In this document: positions 8,951-17,622 of the stretch, piece by piece | How the letters are laid out: each line of letters begins with the position of its first letter | Numbering within the stretch: position 1 is the first letter of the stretch | DNA from: Chelativorans xinjiangensis | GTDB lineage: Bacteria; Pseudomonadota; Alphaproteobacteria; Rhizobiales; Rhizobiaceae | DNA length: 64,000 bases | Assembly: GCF_009812055.1 (NCBI RefSeq) | Contig: NZ_WQNH01000022.1 | Location: 31,351-95,350 of the forward strand | Reading direction: 5' to 3' | Position numbers and translations under genes: made by a program | The notes under the pieces: generated by a model | Seen by the model: the letters and a program-made list of their open reading frames with translations, nothing else | Database searches by the model: none | Told to the model about the DNA's origin: nothing

Positions 8951-9805
8951 ATGGCTGATGTGATGATCTTGAGCAGAATGACGCGCCACAGGGGACTGGC
9001 GGCACTGGCACTGGCGGCACTCCTGCCGCTCGCCGCCTGCCAGTCGGCTGGCGACGCGGTGGACAGTCTTGCCCAGATCGACACCGCGCAGGGTTCGGCC
9101 GAGAATATCGGCTCGCTGACGGCCGTCATCGAGCGCACGCCGAACGATCCCGACGCCTACAACGTGCGCGGCGCCGCTTATGGCCGGGCCGGGCGCTACC
9201 GCGAGGCGCTGAAGGACTTCGACCAGGCGATCGCGCTTGCCCCGAACTCGCACCAGGCCTACGCCAACCGGGCGCTGATCCACCGGTACATGGGCGACCA
9301 GGGGAAGGCGCTGGCCGACTACAACAAGGCGATCGAGCTCAACCCGCGCTACGATACCGCCTATATCGGCCGCGGCGAGATCTACCGCCAGGCAGGCCGT
9401 ACGAGCGAGGCCTTCCGCGACTTCGAGCAGGCCATCCAGCTCGACACCACCGACCCGCGCGCCTATCACCGGCGCGGCCTGCTCTACCAGGCGAGCGGCC
9501 AGCACCAGTTCGCGCTGGAGGACTTCGCCATGGCCATCTCGCTCGCCCCCGGCGAGCCCTACGGCTACAACGGACGCGGCCTTTCCTATCTTGCCCTCGG
9601 CGACGAGGAGAACGCCTTCTCCGACTTCAACACCGCCATCCGGCTGGACGAGAGCGTTGCCGAAAGCTGGGCCAACCAGGCGCTGATTTTCGAGCGGCGA
9701 GGCGAGAACGATCGGGCGGCACGTTCCTATGCGCGCGCCCTGCAGCTCGACCCTGAATATGTACCGGCCCGTGAGGGTGTGGCGCGCACGCGCGGATCCG
9801 CCTGA
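8951..9805 (+). CDS. TPR-repeat lipoprotein
   Basis: A 284-residue protein read from the ATG at 8951; in-frame ATGs at 8963 and 8978 are alternative starts. A hydrophobic signal with lipobox LAAC at about residues 25-28 predicts an acylated outer-envelope lipoprotein. From about residue 55 to 275 there are six consecutive tetratricopeptide units with the usual A-Y-NRG/A-LIHRYMG spacing, ending ARSYARALQLDPEY. Proteins of this kind serve as adaptors in the periplasm, and Alphaproteobacteria often carry an NlpI-like TPR lipoprotein. A specific partner cannot be assigned. Confidence 0.85.
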   Translation: MADVMILSRMTRHRGLAALALAALLPLAACQSAGDAVDSLAQIDTAQGSAENIGSLTAVIERTPNDPDAYNVRGAAYGRAGRYREALKDFDQAIALAPNSHQAYANRALIHRYMGDQGKALADYNKAIELNPRYDTAYIGRGEIYRQAGRTSEAFRDFEQAIQLDTTDPRAYHRRGLLYQASGQHQFALEDFAMAISLAPGEPYGYNGRGLSYLALGDEENAFSDFNTAIRLDESVAESWANQALIFERRGENDRAARSYARALQLDPEYVPAREGVARTRGSA

Positions 9806-9815
9806 CGCGCCTAGT

Positions 9816-9848
9816 GATCCTGACAGATGGGTACCATCTGTCAGGATC
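9816..9848. repeat. KpnI-centred palindrome (family 3), copy R1
   Basis: GATCCTGACAGATGG and CCATCTGTCAGGATC form a perfect 15-bp stem around GTA, 10 bases after the TPR gene. The flanks CTAGT at the left and CGCACCACTGG at the right recur in the composite copy at 32763-32885. No T-run follows, so it is better viewed as a small dispersed repeat that may also act as a 3' hairpin. Confidence 0.85.
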
Positions 9849-9915
9849 GCACCACTGGGAACCATTCCCGCTTCCGTTCTGTTTTGGCCCCAGAAACGGA
9901 ACGGGAATTCGAGCA

Positions 9916-10404
9916 ATGAAGAAACGCGCACTTGCGGCGCTCGCCGCGGTCTTCGCCGTGTCGGCGAGCGCCTTGCCTGCCGCCGCCCAACGCACCGAGG
10001 TCGGCATCCTCGACTGCATCATCGAAGGCGGCATGGATATCGCGATTGTGACCTCCAAGGAGCTTTCCTGCACCTTCCAGCCGGCGGACGATACCCGCCC
10101 GCCGGAGAGCTATGTCGGCGTCGTCAACAGGTTCGGCCTCGAGGCTGGGGTCACGGGCGAGCGCGTGATGCGCTGGCTGGTGATGGCGCCCACCACGACC
10201 GACCCATACGCGCCCGGCGCGCTTGAAGACGACTATGTGGGCGCAAGCGCCGAGGTTACCGCAGGCATCGGCGGCGGCGCCAACGCGCTGTGGAGCGGAA
10301 CCTACAAGAACCTGATCCTGCAGCCACTGAGCCTGCAGGCGCAGACTGGTCTGAACCTGGCGGTCGGCGTCAGCGAGTTCCAGTTGCGCTCGACGGCGTT
10401 GTAG
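9916..10404 (+). CDS. DUF992 family secreted protein
   Basis: A 162-residue protein with a clear Sec signal (MKKRALAALAAVFAVSASALPAAAQ, cleaved after AAA-Q near residue 24 or 25). The mature part starts RTEVGILDCIIEGG and contains a paired cysteine (LDC and SCTF), the VGVVNRFGLEAG strand and a C-terminal GLNLAVGVSEFQLR strand characteristic of DUF992 proteins of Hyphomicrobiales. These are predicted periplasmic beta-rich proteins of unknown role. It is transcribed alone. Confidence 0.85.
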   Translation: MKKRALAALAAVFAVSASALPAAAQRTEVGILDCIIEGGMDIAIVTSKELSCTFQPADDTRPPESYVGVVNRFGLEAGVTGERVMRWLVMAPTTTDPYAPGALEDDYVGASAEVTAGIGGGANALWSGTYKNLILQPLSLQAQTGLNLAVGVSEFQLRSTAL

Positions 10405-10454
10405 ACATTGATAGGGGACCGGCGGCTTCCCCGCCGCCGGCGGTGGGATGTGCC

Positions 10455-10880
10455 TCACAGCCCCCGGAAGGGGTTGGTGACACGCAGCAGACCTTCGACA
10501 TGCAGACCATCCTGCATGTCTTCCGACCACAGAACGGAACAACCGCTGTCGAGCGCCGACGCTACGATAAGCCCGTCATAGACAGATAATCCGTAGCGTT
10601 GTGCCAGCTCCAACCCATTCTGGTGAATGCGCAGCGTTAAATCCTCGACCTGCAAAAGGCCCCGTACGCTCTCGATGAACAGTTGCACCTCATCCCAGCT
10701 CAAACGCATCTTACGCCGCCCCGCATTGGCGATCTCGTTCAGCACTTGAATGCTAATGACACCGCCACGGCCGACGATATCTTCCGCCCGCTGCGCCTTT
10801 TGGCGGTCATCGGAGGCGAGATAGAGGATTACGTTGGTATCGATGAAAGCAGACGGGCTCTTGTCTGCTCTACCGAGCAT
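10455..10880 (-). CDS. vapC: PIN-domain toxin of a VapBC module
   Basis: A 141-residue PIN-domain protein. Acidic residues of the metal-binding site are visible in FIDTNVILYL (Asp near 14), E in VLNEIANAG, D in YDGLIVASALD and D in WSEDMQDG. VapC toxins are Mg-dependent RNases, usually acting on tRNA or rRNA. It overlaps the upstream antitoxin by 11 bases on the same strand, which is typical of TA operons. Residues appear intact, so it should be active. Confidence 0.88.
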   Translation of the reverse strand: MLGRADKSPSAFIDTNVILYLASDDRQKAQRAEDIVGRGGVISIQVLNEIANAGRRKMRLSWDEVQLFIESVRGLLQVEDLTLRIHQNGLELAQRYGLSVYDGLIVASALDSGCSVLWSEDMQDGLHVEGLLRVTNPFRGL

Positions 10881-11100
10881 TCAATTCGTCCCGGTCGAAG
10901 CGAAAGTCGGCAGGCAGACGTCCGCGAAACTGCTGAAGGCGCTGCAGGAGCGCCTTGCGGTCGGGCTTCTTGGCTATTGCCAGAGAGCGCAGGCCCTCCG
11001 CATGGAGATCTATCTCGTCACCTTCCTTCAACTCCAAAAGCTGGACCACCGAGGAAGGAAGGCGGATGGCAAGACTGTTGCCCCATTTGGAAACACGCAT
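10870..11100 (-). CDS. vapB: AbrB/MazE-type antitoxin of the VapBC module
   Basis: A 76-residue protein starting MRVSKWGNSLAIRLPSSV, the canonical swapped-hairpin DNA-binding fold. The C-terminal half is charged and should wrap the toxin. The start is fixed by GGAGGTCGG immediately upstream; the open frame extends 20 codons further but through the operator. The gene precedes vapC, and an inverted repeat lies upstream. Confidence 0.88.
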   Translation of the reverse strand: MRVSKWGNSLAIRLPSSVVQLLELKEGDEIDLHAEGLRSLAIAKKPDRKALLQRLQQFRGRLPADFRFDRDELNAR

Positions 11101-11114
11101 GTCCGACCTCCATT

Positions 11115-11139
11115 GATATACATTTTTCATATGTATATC
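11115..11139 (-). promoter_or_regulatory. Candidate VapBC autoregulatory operator
   Basis: GATATACAT and ATGTATATC form a perfect 9-bp inverted repeat around a 7-base centre, 14 bases before vapB. Type II antitoxins with AbrB folds bind such AT-rich palindromes and repress their own promoter. Assignment is by position and symmetry. Confidence 0.6.
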
Positions 11140-11161
11140 AGGAAGCGGCGATGTCAACAAA

Positions 11162-11188
11162 AAAGCCCGGCCGCAACGGCCGGGCTTT
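11162..11188 (-). terminator. Rho-independent terminator of the pnt operon
   Basis: AAAGCCCGGCCG and CGGCCGGGCTTT form a perfect 12-bp stem with a three-base loop. Read on the minus strand it is followed by a T-run, 20 bases beyond the pntB stop codon. Confidence 0.85.
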
Positions 11189-11208
11189 CAATCCTGTTTG
11201 AGCCGCAC

Positions 11209-12606
11209 TCAGCTCTCCAGCGCCTTGACGATGTCTTCCGTCATCTTCTTGGCGTCGCCCAGGAGCATCATCGTGCCGTCCTTGTAGAACAGCGTGTTGT
11301 CGATGCCGGCGTAGCCGGAGCCGAGCGAGCGCTTGACGAAGAGGCAGGTGCGGGCCTTGTCAACTTCCAGGATCGGCATGCCGTAGATGGGCGAGGTCTT
11401 GTCGTCGCGGGCCGCCGGGTTCGTCACGTCGTTGGCGCCGATGACATAGGCGACGTCGGCCTGGGCGAACTCGGAGTTGATGTCCTCCAGCTCGAAAACC
11501 TCGTCGTACGGCACCTGTGCTTCGGCGAGCAGCACGTTCATGTGGCCCGGCATGCGACCGGCCACCGGGTGGATGGCGTATTTCACCTCGACGCCGGCGG
11601 CCTTCAGCTTGTCGGCCATCTCGCGCAGCGCGTGCTGCGCCTGGGCGACAGCCATGCCGTAGCCGGGCACGATGATGACCTTCTGCGCATTCTGCATCAG
11701 GTAGGCCGCATCGTCCGCCGACCCCTGCTTGACCGTACGCTCGATACCGTCATCCGCCGCCACCGCTGTCTCGCCGCCAAAGCCGCCGAGGATGACGGAG
11801 ATGAAGGAGCGGTTCATGCCCTTGCACATGATGTAGGAGAGGATCGCGCCGGAGGAGCCGACCAGCGCGCCGGTGATGATGAGCGCCAAATTGCCGAGCG
11901 TAAAGCCGATGCCGGCCGCTGCCCACCCCGAGTAGGAGTTGAGCATCGAGACCACCACCGGCATATCGGCGCCGCCGATGGGGATGATGATGAGCACGCC
12001 GAGCGTCAGCGACAGAAGAACGATGAGCCAGAAGACCGTGTGGCTCTGCCCCATCACCAGCATGGCGATAAGAATGACCAGCGCGATGCCGATGCCGGCA
12101 TTGACCGCATGCCGCATGGGCAGAAGGATCGGCTTGCCCGACATGCGGCCGTCGAGCTTCAGGAAAGCGATGATGGAGCCGGTGAAGGTGACGGCACCGA
12201 TGGCGACGCCCAGCGACATCTCGACCAGCGCCTGCCCATGGATGGCACCGAGCGTGCCGATGTCGAAGCTTTCCGGCGAATAGAGCGCGGCGGCCGCAAC
12301 CATGACGGCGGCAAGCCCGACGAGCGAGTGGAAGGCAGCGACGAGCTGCGGCATCTTCGTCATCTGGATTCGCCGGGCGATCACCGCGCCGACCGAGCCG
12401 CCGATGGCCAGCCCCAGGACGATGAGCAGAAAGCCGCCTAGCGACGGCGTGGCGAAGGCCAGCGTCGTCAGGATGGCGATCCCCATGCCAACCATGCCGT
12501 AGAAATTGCCCTGGCGGCTGGTTGTCGGGTGCGAGAGCCCCCTCAGCGCCAGGATGAAGAGGATGCCGGAGACGAGATAGAGGAAGGATGCAAGATTGGC
12601 GCTCAC
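11209..12606 (-). CDS. pntB: NAD(P) transhydrogenase subunit beta
   Basis: A 465-residue protein: about nine membrane helices in the first 260 residues (domain II), then the NADP-binding domain III (VIIVPGYGMAVAQAQHALREM near residue 310, HPVAGRMPGHMNVLLAEA near 345, YVIGANDVTNPAAR near 390). With PntAA and PntAB it forms the proton-translocating transhydrogenase that makes NADPH from NADH at the expense of the proton gradient. It is the last gene of the operon, one base after pntAB. Confidence 0.97.
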   Translation of the reverse strand: MSANLASFLYLVSGILFILALRGLSHPTTSRQGNFYGMVGMGIAILTTLAFATPSLGGFLLIVLGLAIGGSVGAVIARRIQMTKMPQLVAAFHSLVGLAAVMVAAAALYSPESFDIGTLGAIHGQALVEMSLGVAIGAVTFTGSIIAFLKLDGRMSGKPILLPMRHAVNAGIGIALVILIAMLVMGQSHTVFWLIVLLSLTLGVLIIIPIGGADMPVVVSMLNSYSGWAAAGIGFTLGNLALIITGALVGSSGAILSYIMCKGMNRSFISVILGGFGGETAVAADDGIERTVKQGSADDAAYLMQNAQKVIIVPGYGMAVAQAQHALREMADKLKAAGVEVKYAIHPVAGRMPGHMNVLLAEAQVPYDEVFELEDINSEFAQADVAYVIGANDVTNPAARDDKTSPIYGMPILEVDKARTCLFVKRSLGSGYAGIDNTLFYKDGTMMLLGDAKKMTEDIVKALES

Positions 12607-12607
12607 G

Positions 12608-13021
12608 TCACTTGTCCTTCTTCTTGTACATCGCCAGCATCCGCTGGGTGACGAGGAAGCCGCCGAAGATGTTGACTGCTGAAAGCATCAGCGCAACGAA
12701 GCCGAAGCCGGTGGCAAGCCCGGAAGCAGAGATGCCGACTGCCAGAAGCGCGCCGACGACGATGACCGAGGAGATGGCATTGGTGACCGACATCAGCGGT
12801 GTGTGCAGCGCCGGGGTCACGGACCACACGACATAATAGCCGACGAAGATTGCCAGCACGAAAATTGCGAAGCGGAAGACGAAGGGGTCGATGGCCCCGC
12901 CCGTCGCGCCATGCGCGAGCGCGCCGGCGGCATCGGCCGCTTCCATGTTCTCCAAGGCGGCGCGCACGCCCGCGGTGGCGCGCTCGAGCTGCTCGAGCGC
13001 CTGTTCGACAGTGTTTTCCAT
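12608..13021 (-). CDS. pntAB: NAD(P) transhydrogenase subunit alpha part 2
   Basis: A 137-residue protein. About 45 hydrophilic N-terminal residues precede three or four membrane helices ([18 protein letters not shown], the [12 protein letters not shown] helix and the [12 protein letters not shown] helix). This is the split membrane segment of PntA found in Alphaproteobacteria. Its ATG overlaps the pntAA stop by one base. Confidence 0.95.
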   Translation of the reverse strand: MENTVEQALEQLERATAGVRAALENMEAADAAGALAHGATGGAIDPFVFRFAIFVLAIFVGYYVVWSVTPALHTPLMSVTNAISSVIVVGALLAVGISASGLATGFGFVALMLSAVNIFGGFLVTQRMLAMYKKKDK

Positions 13022-14373
13022 CAGGCTTCTCCCCCGGATTTGCGCGTGGCGGGCTTCCTGGCTGAAGCTGACGACGTGCGCTTGGCGCCCCCCGTGCCAG
13101 CGGCCGTCCCGGAAGCGGGCTCGCCTTGCTTAAGCTCCGGCGAAGCGGGCTTGGCCGCTGCCTTGCGCCGCGCCGGCGCCTTCTTGGGTGCAGCTTTGGG
13201 TGCCGGCTCGGCACCCTTGGCAGAGCCGGCAAAGTTCGGGTGCACCACCGCGCCGTCACGGGTGAGCATGGTGGCCTTCACCAGCTCGTCCTCGAAATCG
13301 ATGGCGAGCGCTTGTTTCTCCTTGTCGACCATCGTCTCCAGGAAGGCGAAGAGGTTGCGCGCGTAGAGCAGCGAGGCGGAAGCGGCGACACGGCCCGGCA
13401 CGTTGAGATGGCCGAGGATCTTGACACCGTTTGCCGTGGTGACGACCTCGCCGGCCTTCGCGCCCTCGACGTTGCCGCCGCGCTCCACCGCGAGATCGAC
13501 AACGACGGAGCCCGGCCGCATGGACTTCACCATCTGAGCCGACACCAGGCGCGGCGCCGGCCGGCCGGGAATGAGGGCGGTGGTGATGACGATGTCCTGC
13601 TTGGCGATGTGGTCGGCGACGAGCTCTGCTTGAGCTTTTTTCTCGTCGTCCGTCAGCTCGCGCGCATAGCCGCCTTCGCCCGAGGCGTCCTTCAGTGCGT
13701 CGGTCATGATGAACTTGGCGCCGAGGGAGGCGACCTGCTCGCCCGCCGCCGCGCGCACGTCGGTCGCCGTCACCACGGCGCCGAGACGGCGCGCCGTGGC
13801 AATGGCCTGCAGGCCGGCAACACCGGCGCCCATGACGAACACCTTGGCCGCCGGCACGGTGCCCGCGGCCGTCATCATCATCGGCAATGCCCGGTCGTAT
13901 TCGGCCGCTGCATCGATGACGGCGCGGTAGCCGGCTAGGTTCGCCTGGCTCGACAAGACGTCCATCGACTGGGCACGCGTTATGCGCGGCATGAACTCCA
14001 TGGCAAATGCCGTGATGCCGGCTTTCGCCATCGCCGCCACCTCGGCCTCGTTGCCGTAGGGATCCATGGTGGCGATAACGACGGCGCCTTGTCTGTAGGT
14101 TTTCAGCTCGGCGGCCGTCGGGCGGCGCAGCTTCAGCACCACGTCGGCCTTGGCGGCGTCCGCCGCCTGGCCGATCGCCGCCCCGGCTTGTCTGAAATCC
14201 TCGTCCGGAATGCGCGAGAGGCTGCCGGCGTCCTTTTCGACCGTCACACCGAAGCCGAGGCCGACAAGCCGCTTCACCGTGTCGGGCGAGACCGCCACGC
14301 GCGGCTCGTTGCCGGCGACCTCCCTGGGCACGAAAATCGTCTGTCCCACCGTCGTATCCTTGTCGTTGGACAT
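13021..14373 (-). CDS. pntAA: NAD(P) transhydrogenase subunit alpha part 1, with basic low-complexity tail
   Basis: A 450-residue cytosolic NAD(H)-binding subunit from the ATG of [11 protein letters not shown]. Domain I fold residues are clear: [37 protein letters not shown] near 181-199 (NAD loop) and [18 protein letters not shown]. Residues 1-383 cover the usual subunit. Residues 384-450 form an extra tail rich in Lys, Ala, Pro and Ser ([18 protein letters not shown]), histone-H1-like and unusual for PntAA. The gene is 32 bases downstream of a coxIV-like gene, probably in the same transcript. Confidence 0.95.
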   Translation of the reverse strand: MSNDKDTTVGQTIFVPREVAGNEPRVAVSPDTVKRLVGLGFGVTVEKDAGSLSRIPDEDFRQAGAAIGQAADAAKADVVLKLRRPTAAELKTYRQGAVVIATMDPYGNEAEVAAMAKAGITAFAMEFMPRITRAQSMDVLSSQANLAGYRAVIDAAAEYDRALPMMMTAAGTVPAAKVFVMGAGVAGLQAIATARRLGAVVTATDVRAAAGEQVASLGAKFIMTDALKDASGEGGYARELTDDEKKAQAELVADHIAKQDIVITTALIPGRPAPRLVSAQMVKSMRPGSVVVDLAVERGGNVEGAKAGEVVTTANGVKILGHLNVPGRVAASASLLYARNLFAFLETMVDKEKQALAIDFEDELVKATMLTRDGAVVHPNFAGSAKGAEPAPKAAPKKAPARRKAAAKPASPELKQGEPASGTAAGTGGAKRTSSASARKPATRKSGGEA

Positions 14374-14405
14374 CCCCCAGCGCGGGTGGACCCGCGCGCC
14401 GCGCG

Positions 14406-14633
14406 TCAGCGCAGCATCCAGACGCCGAGCGCGCAGATGAGAATGAAGAGGATGAGGCTGGAGATGAAGCCTGCCGCGGTGAAGAAGCCGAAGGCCATCG
14501 CAATCAGCGTGGCGGCGACCACCAGGCAGGTGTATTTGGCAATCGTCAGGAAGAGGCTGTAGGTGCGTTCGTGTTCCGCGTAGTCCATTTCCGCACCCTT
14601 TTCTGCCGGTCCATCCGGCTGTTTCTCTGCCAT
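14406..14633 (-). CDS. aa3-type cytochrome c oxidase subunit IV-like small membrane protein
   Basis: A 75-residue protein: a charged N-terminus, the MDYAEHERTYSLFL segment that marks the bacterial aa3 oxidase subunit IV family (COX4_pro_2), and two hydrophobic helices. The family subunit packs on the oxidase core. Here it precedes the pnt genes rather than oxidase genes, an arrangement also known from other Rhizobiales, so its true partner could be either complex. GAGGGGG lies upstream of the chosen ATG; a shorter start at Met16 is possible. Confidence 0.8.
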   Translation of the reverse strand: MAEKQPDGPAEKGAEMDYAEHERTYSLFLTIAKYTCLVVAATLIAMAFGFFTAAGFISSLILFILICALGVWMLR

Positions 14634-14840
14634 CGCATACCCCCTCGGGATGAAGACTGGCAAGGGGAATAGCGAAAACGCCGCCCAAGGGCAATGGGCC
14701 GCATGGACGCATGCCACCCTATGTCCTGGCTCGCGAAATTGGTACGTTGGATGTAACGGTTTGGAAGCGCGGATGAAGTGATGGTCGAAATCCTGCCGCT
14801 CGGTGAGCTTTACCCCAACCCCACCTTCGAGGGCGCCTGA

Positions 14841-15380
14841 ATGGCGAAGCCGACAACCGGCTGGCAAGCCGCCGGGCGCGATCGGTTTCGCCCGGTGATC
14901 GAGACGATGGGGTTGTCGCCCGGCGACCGGCTCCTGGAAATCGGCTGCGGCAACGGCGTCTCCGTGGAGATGATCTGCAAGGCCTGCCCCGCGGCGAACA
15001 TCACCGCTATCGACCGCTCGACCAAGATGACCGAACGCGCAGTTGAGAGGAACCGCGCCCATGTCGAGACCGGCCGGGCGCGCATCCTGACGGCGCCGCT
15101 GGTGGGATTGCGGCTTGAGGAGCGCTTCGGCAAGATCTTCGCCGTCAACGTCAACGTCTTCTGGATGAAGCCGGCACGGGAACTGGAGGTGGTGAGACGC
15201 CTACTGGCGCCGCGAGGAACGCTGTATCTGTTCTACCAACCGCCCGCCGGCAGCAGCGTCATCGAGCTTCAAAAGAAACTGCGCCGCAATCTGGAGGCAG
15301 CTCGATTCTCTGTCGCGGGCGAGCACGAGATATCTGCTTCCGCTATCGTTACGAGCTGCACGCAGGCGAAGGCCGGGTAG
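14841..15380 (+). CDS. Class I SAM-dependent methyltransferase
   Basis: A 179-residue protein with motif I LLEIGCGNGVS near residue 32, an acidic end of strand 2 (AIDRS near 57), and a post-core VVRRLLAPRGTLYLFY strand-4/5 region. Substrate is unknown. A 19-codon ORF (14781-14840, MVEILPLGELYPNPTF...) ends with TGA directly abutting this ATG; it may be a leader that couples translation or a gene remnant. The gene is transcribed away from coxIV-pnt. Confidence 0.8.
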   Translation: MAKPTTGWQAAGRDRFRPVIETMGLSPGDRLLEIGCGNGVSVEMICKACPAANITAIDRSTKMTERAVERNRAHVETGRARILTAPLVGLRLEERFGKIFAVNVNVFWMKPARELEVVRRLLAPRGTLYLFYQPPAGSSVIELQKKLRRNLEAARFSVAGEHEISASAIVTSCTQAKAG

Positions 15381-15494
15381 GCGCAGGGTTTCAATCGCAC
15401 TCCTCACTTCCCACAAAAGAATCCACAGCACGTCTTTATTGATCAGGCAGAACGGGGTTTGATTGGCCTGTTTTGGAAGACGAGGGGCGAAACA

Positions 15495-16619
15495 GTGAAC
15501 CCTGCGGCACTTGTTTCATGGCAAAGGAGCACTCTTGCGGTGTTCGCACTGGCCTTCGTGGTCAGCCTGTTGGCGACCGGCGGCCTGCGCGCTCAGGAGG
15601 AAGACGCACCGCTGTCTCGCCAGCCGCTGAAGGTCGGTCTCTATGTCAGCCCGCCATTTGTTATGAAGGAGGGCGACCGTTTCACAGGCATGGCGGTCGA
15701 GCTGTGGGAGCGTGTTGCCTCGGGGCTCGATCTCCAGTTCGACTACGAGGAGACCCCCACGATCAGGGATCTCGTCCAGGCGACGGCCGACGGTGATCTC
15801 GACGTCGCCCTGACCAACCTGACGATCACCGAAAGGCGCGCCCAGCGCATCGACTTCACCCATCCCTGGTACGACGCGGGGCTGCGGCTGATGGTCAACG
15901 AGGACCAGGGGGCCGGCTTCTGGGACGTCGTCGCCGGCCTGCGGGAATCGGGCCACCTCAGGGCCTATGCCTGGCTTGCCTTCGTCATCGTCGTTGCCAC
16001 GGTGCTGCTGACCCTGTTCGACCGGCTGTTCGACAAGGACTTCCCGCGCCGCTGGCGCGACGGGCTGGCCGAGAGCTTCTATTCGGTGATGTCCGTCGCC
16101 ACCTCCGGCAAGCCGGCGGCGCGCAAGAACCTGTTCGGCTGGATCGGGCGCGTGTGGCAGGCCCTGTGGCTGGTTTGCGGGATTGCCGTGCTCGCCTATC
16201 TCACATCCTCGGTCACCAGCGTCATGACGACGCTGTCGCTCACCAACCGGATCAACAGTATTGACGACCTGCCGGGCAAGACCGTCGGCGTCTTCACCGG
16301 CAGCGTGGCCGAGGAATACGCCGAGGAGAACGGGATCGCCGTGCGCTCCTACCGGGAGATCGAAGGGGCCGTGGCGGCGCTCATCGACGGCAGGATCGAG
16401 GCGGTGATCGCCGATGCGCCGGTGCTGGAATATTACGCCCTCCAACACCCGGATCTGCCGGTCACCGTGGTCGGCCGCATCTTCGCCCCGGACAAATACG
16501 GCTTCGGCCTGCAGCACACGAGCGAGCTGACGCGGCCGCTCACGGTGGAGATCATCGGCGAGCACGAGAGCGGCGCGCTGGAAACGCTGCGGGCGAAATA
16601 TTTCGGCGAGCGAGAATAG
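15495..16619 (+). CDS. Prokaryotic ionotropic glutamate-receptor-like channel
   Basis: A 374-residue protein from GTG at 15495 (AGGGGCG upstream); a TTG 12 codons earlier is possible. Order: signal peptide (to about residue 33), ligand-binding lobe 1 (VGLYVSPPFVM, with TITERRAQRIDFT holding the Arg that contacts amino-acid carboxylates), a membrane helix (156-174), a re-entrant pore stretch with FYSVMSVATSGKP, a second long helix ending AYLTSSVTSVMTTLSL, then lobe 2 (INSIDDLPGKTVGVFTGS, AVIADAPVLEYY). This split S1-M1-P-M2-S2 layout is that of GluR0. It lacks the TVGYG potassium filter of GluR0, so ion selectivity is open. Ligand is presumably an amino acid or small carboxylate. Confidence 0.85.
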   Translation: MNPAALVSWQRSTLAVFALAFVVSLLATGGLRAQEEDAPLSRQPLKVGLYVSPPFVMKEGDRFTGMAVELWERVASGLDLQFDYEETPTIRDLVQATADGDLDVALTNLTITERRAQRIDFTHPWYDAGLRLMVNEDQGAGFWDVVAGLRESGHLRAYAWLAFVIVVATVLLTLFDRLFDKDFPRRWRDGLAESFYSVMSVATSGKPAARKNLFGWIGRVWQALWLVCGIAVLAYLTSSVTSVMTTLSLTNRINSIDDLPGKTVGVFTGSVAEEYAEENGIAVRSYREIEGAVAALIDGRIEAVIADAPVLEYYALQHPDLPVTVVGRIFAPDKYGFGLQHTSELTRPLTVEIIGEHESGALETLRAKYFGERE

Positions 16620-16621
16620 AC

Positions 16622-17464
16622 TTACGAGAGCCAGCGCTTCCTGCGCTTGTAGTGCTTGACATTGCGGAAGGAGCGCCGGCCTTCGCCGCCGATGCCGAGA
16701 TAGAACTCCTTCACGTCCTCGTTCTCGCGCAGCGCCCGCGCCTCGCCGTCGAGCACGATGCGGCCCGATTCGAGGATATAGCCGTATTTGGCATAGCGCA
16801 GCGCCACGTTTGTGTTCTGCTCGGCAAGCAGGAAGGACACGTTCCTCTCCTCGTTGAGCTGCTTGACGATCTCGAAGATCTCTTCGACGAGCTGCGGGGC
16901 AAGCCCCATCGATGGCTCGTCGAGCAGGATCATCTTCGGCCGGCTCATCAGCGCCCGGCCGATGGCTGTCATCTGCTGCTCGCCGCCCGAGGTGTAGCCG
17001 GCCTGGCTGCCGCGCCGCTCCTTCAGCCGCGGGAAGTAGGTGTAGACGAGCTCCAGGTCCTCGCGGATCGCCGTCTGGCCGTCGCGGCGAGTGAAGGCGC
17101 CGGTCAGGAGATTGTCCTCCACCGAGAGATGGCCGAAGCAGTGCCGCCCCTCCATCACCTGGATACAGCCGCGCCGCACCAGGTCGTTGGGCGACAGGTT
17201 GTGCACCTGTGCGCCGTCGAAGACGATGTTGCCCTTCGTCACCTCGCCGCGCTCGGCGTGAAGCAGATTGGAGATGGCCTTGAGCGTGGTCGTCTTGCCG
17301 GCGCCGTTGGCGCCGAGAAGGGCGGTGATGCCGCCCTTCGGCACTGACAGCGAGACACCCTTGAGCACCAGGATGACGCGGTCGTAGATGACCTCGATGT
17401 TGTTGACCTCGAGGATGAGGTTGTCGGGTTCTTGCGCTGGTACAGCTGCGGAGGTGGTCATCAT
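16622..17464 (-). CDS. livF: ABC transporter ATP-binding protein, LivF type
   Basis: A 280-residue ATPase with Walker A GANGAGKTT, Q-loop region, signature TSGGEQQM, Walker B ILLDEPSMGLAP and switch His replaced by the LivF-typical AEQNTNVAL. A basic C-terminal extension (KHYKRRKRWLS) is longer than usual. It ends 2 bases from the oppositely oriented channel gene. It is the distal gene of the branched-chain-type (HAAT family) operon 24941-16622. Confidence 0.92.
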   Translation of the reverse strand: MMTTSAAVPAQEPDNLILEVNNIEVIYDRVILVLKGVSLSVPKGGITALLGANGAGKTTTLKAISNLLHAERGEVTKGNIVFDGAQVHNLSPNDLVRRGCIQVMEGRHCFGHLSVEDNLLTGAFTRRDGQTAIREDLELVYTYFPRLKERRGSQAGYTSGGEQQMTAIGRALMSRPKMILLDEPSMGLAPQLVEEIFEIVKQLNEERNVSFLLAEQNTNVALRYAKYGYILESGRIVLDGEARALRENEDVKEFYLGIGGEGRRSFRNVKHYKRRKRWLS

Positions 17465-17487
17465 CGCTCGCTACCTCACACGCGCAA

Positions 17488-17600
17488 TCATCCCGGCCAA
17501 GGGAGCTTTAGCTCCCGCGAGCCGGGACCCATTCCGTGAGTCTTCCATGTTCCGGAATGGGCCCCGGACAGCCTCCGCTTCGCTTCGGCTTCCGGGATGA
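17488..17600. repeat. Nested inverted repeat between SBP and livF
   Basis: The segment begins TCATCCCGG and ends CCGGGATGA. Inside, GGAGCTTTAGCTCC makes a small hairpin and GGACCCATTCCG pairs with CGGAATGGGCCCC. Related CATCCC/GGGATG palindromes occur at 40172-40207. It looks like a dispersed intergenic repeat and would form a strong structure in the transcript between the binding-protein gene and livF, possibly setting their expression ratio. Confidence 0.7.
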
Positions 17601-17622
17601 CGGGCGGTTATGTACCGCATTC

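Noticed and set aside
14781..14840. 19-codon ORF abutting the methyltransferase start
   Set aside because: Too short to support as a gene; recorded only as a possible leader or remnant.
15495..16619. Potassium channel function for the receptor-like protein
   Set aside because: The TVGYG filter is absent; only the receptor-like fold is supported.
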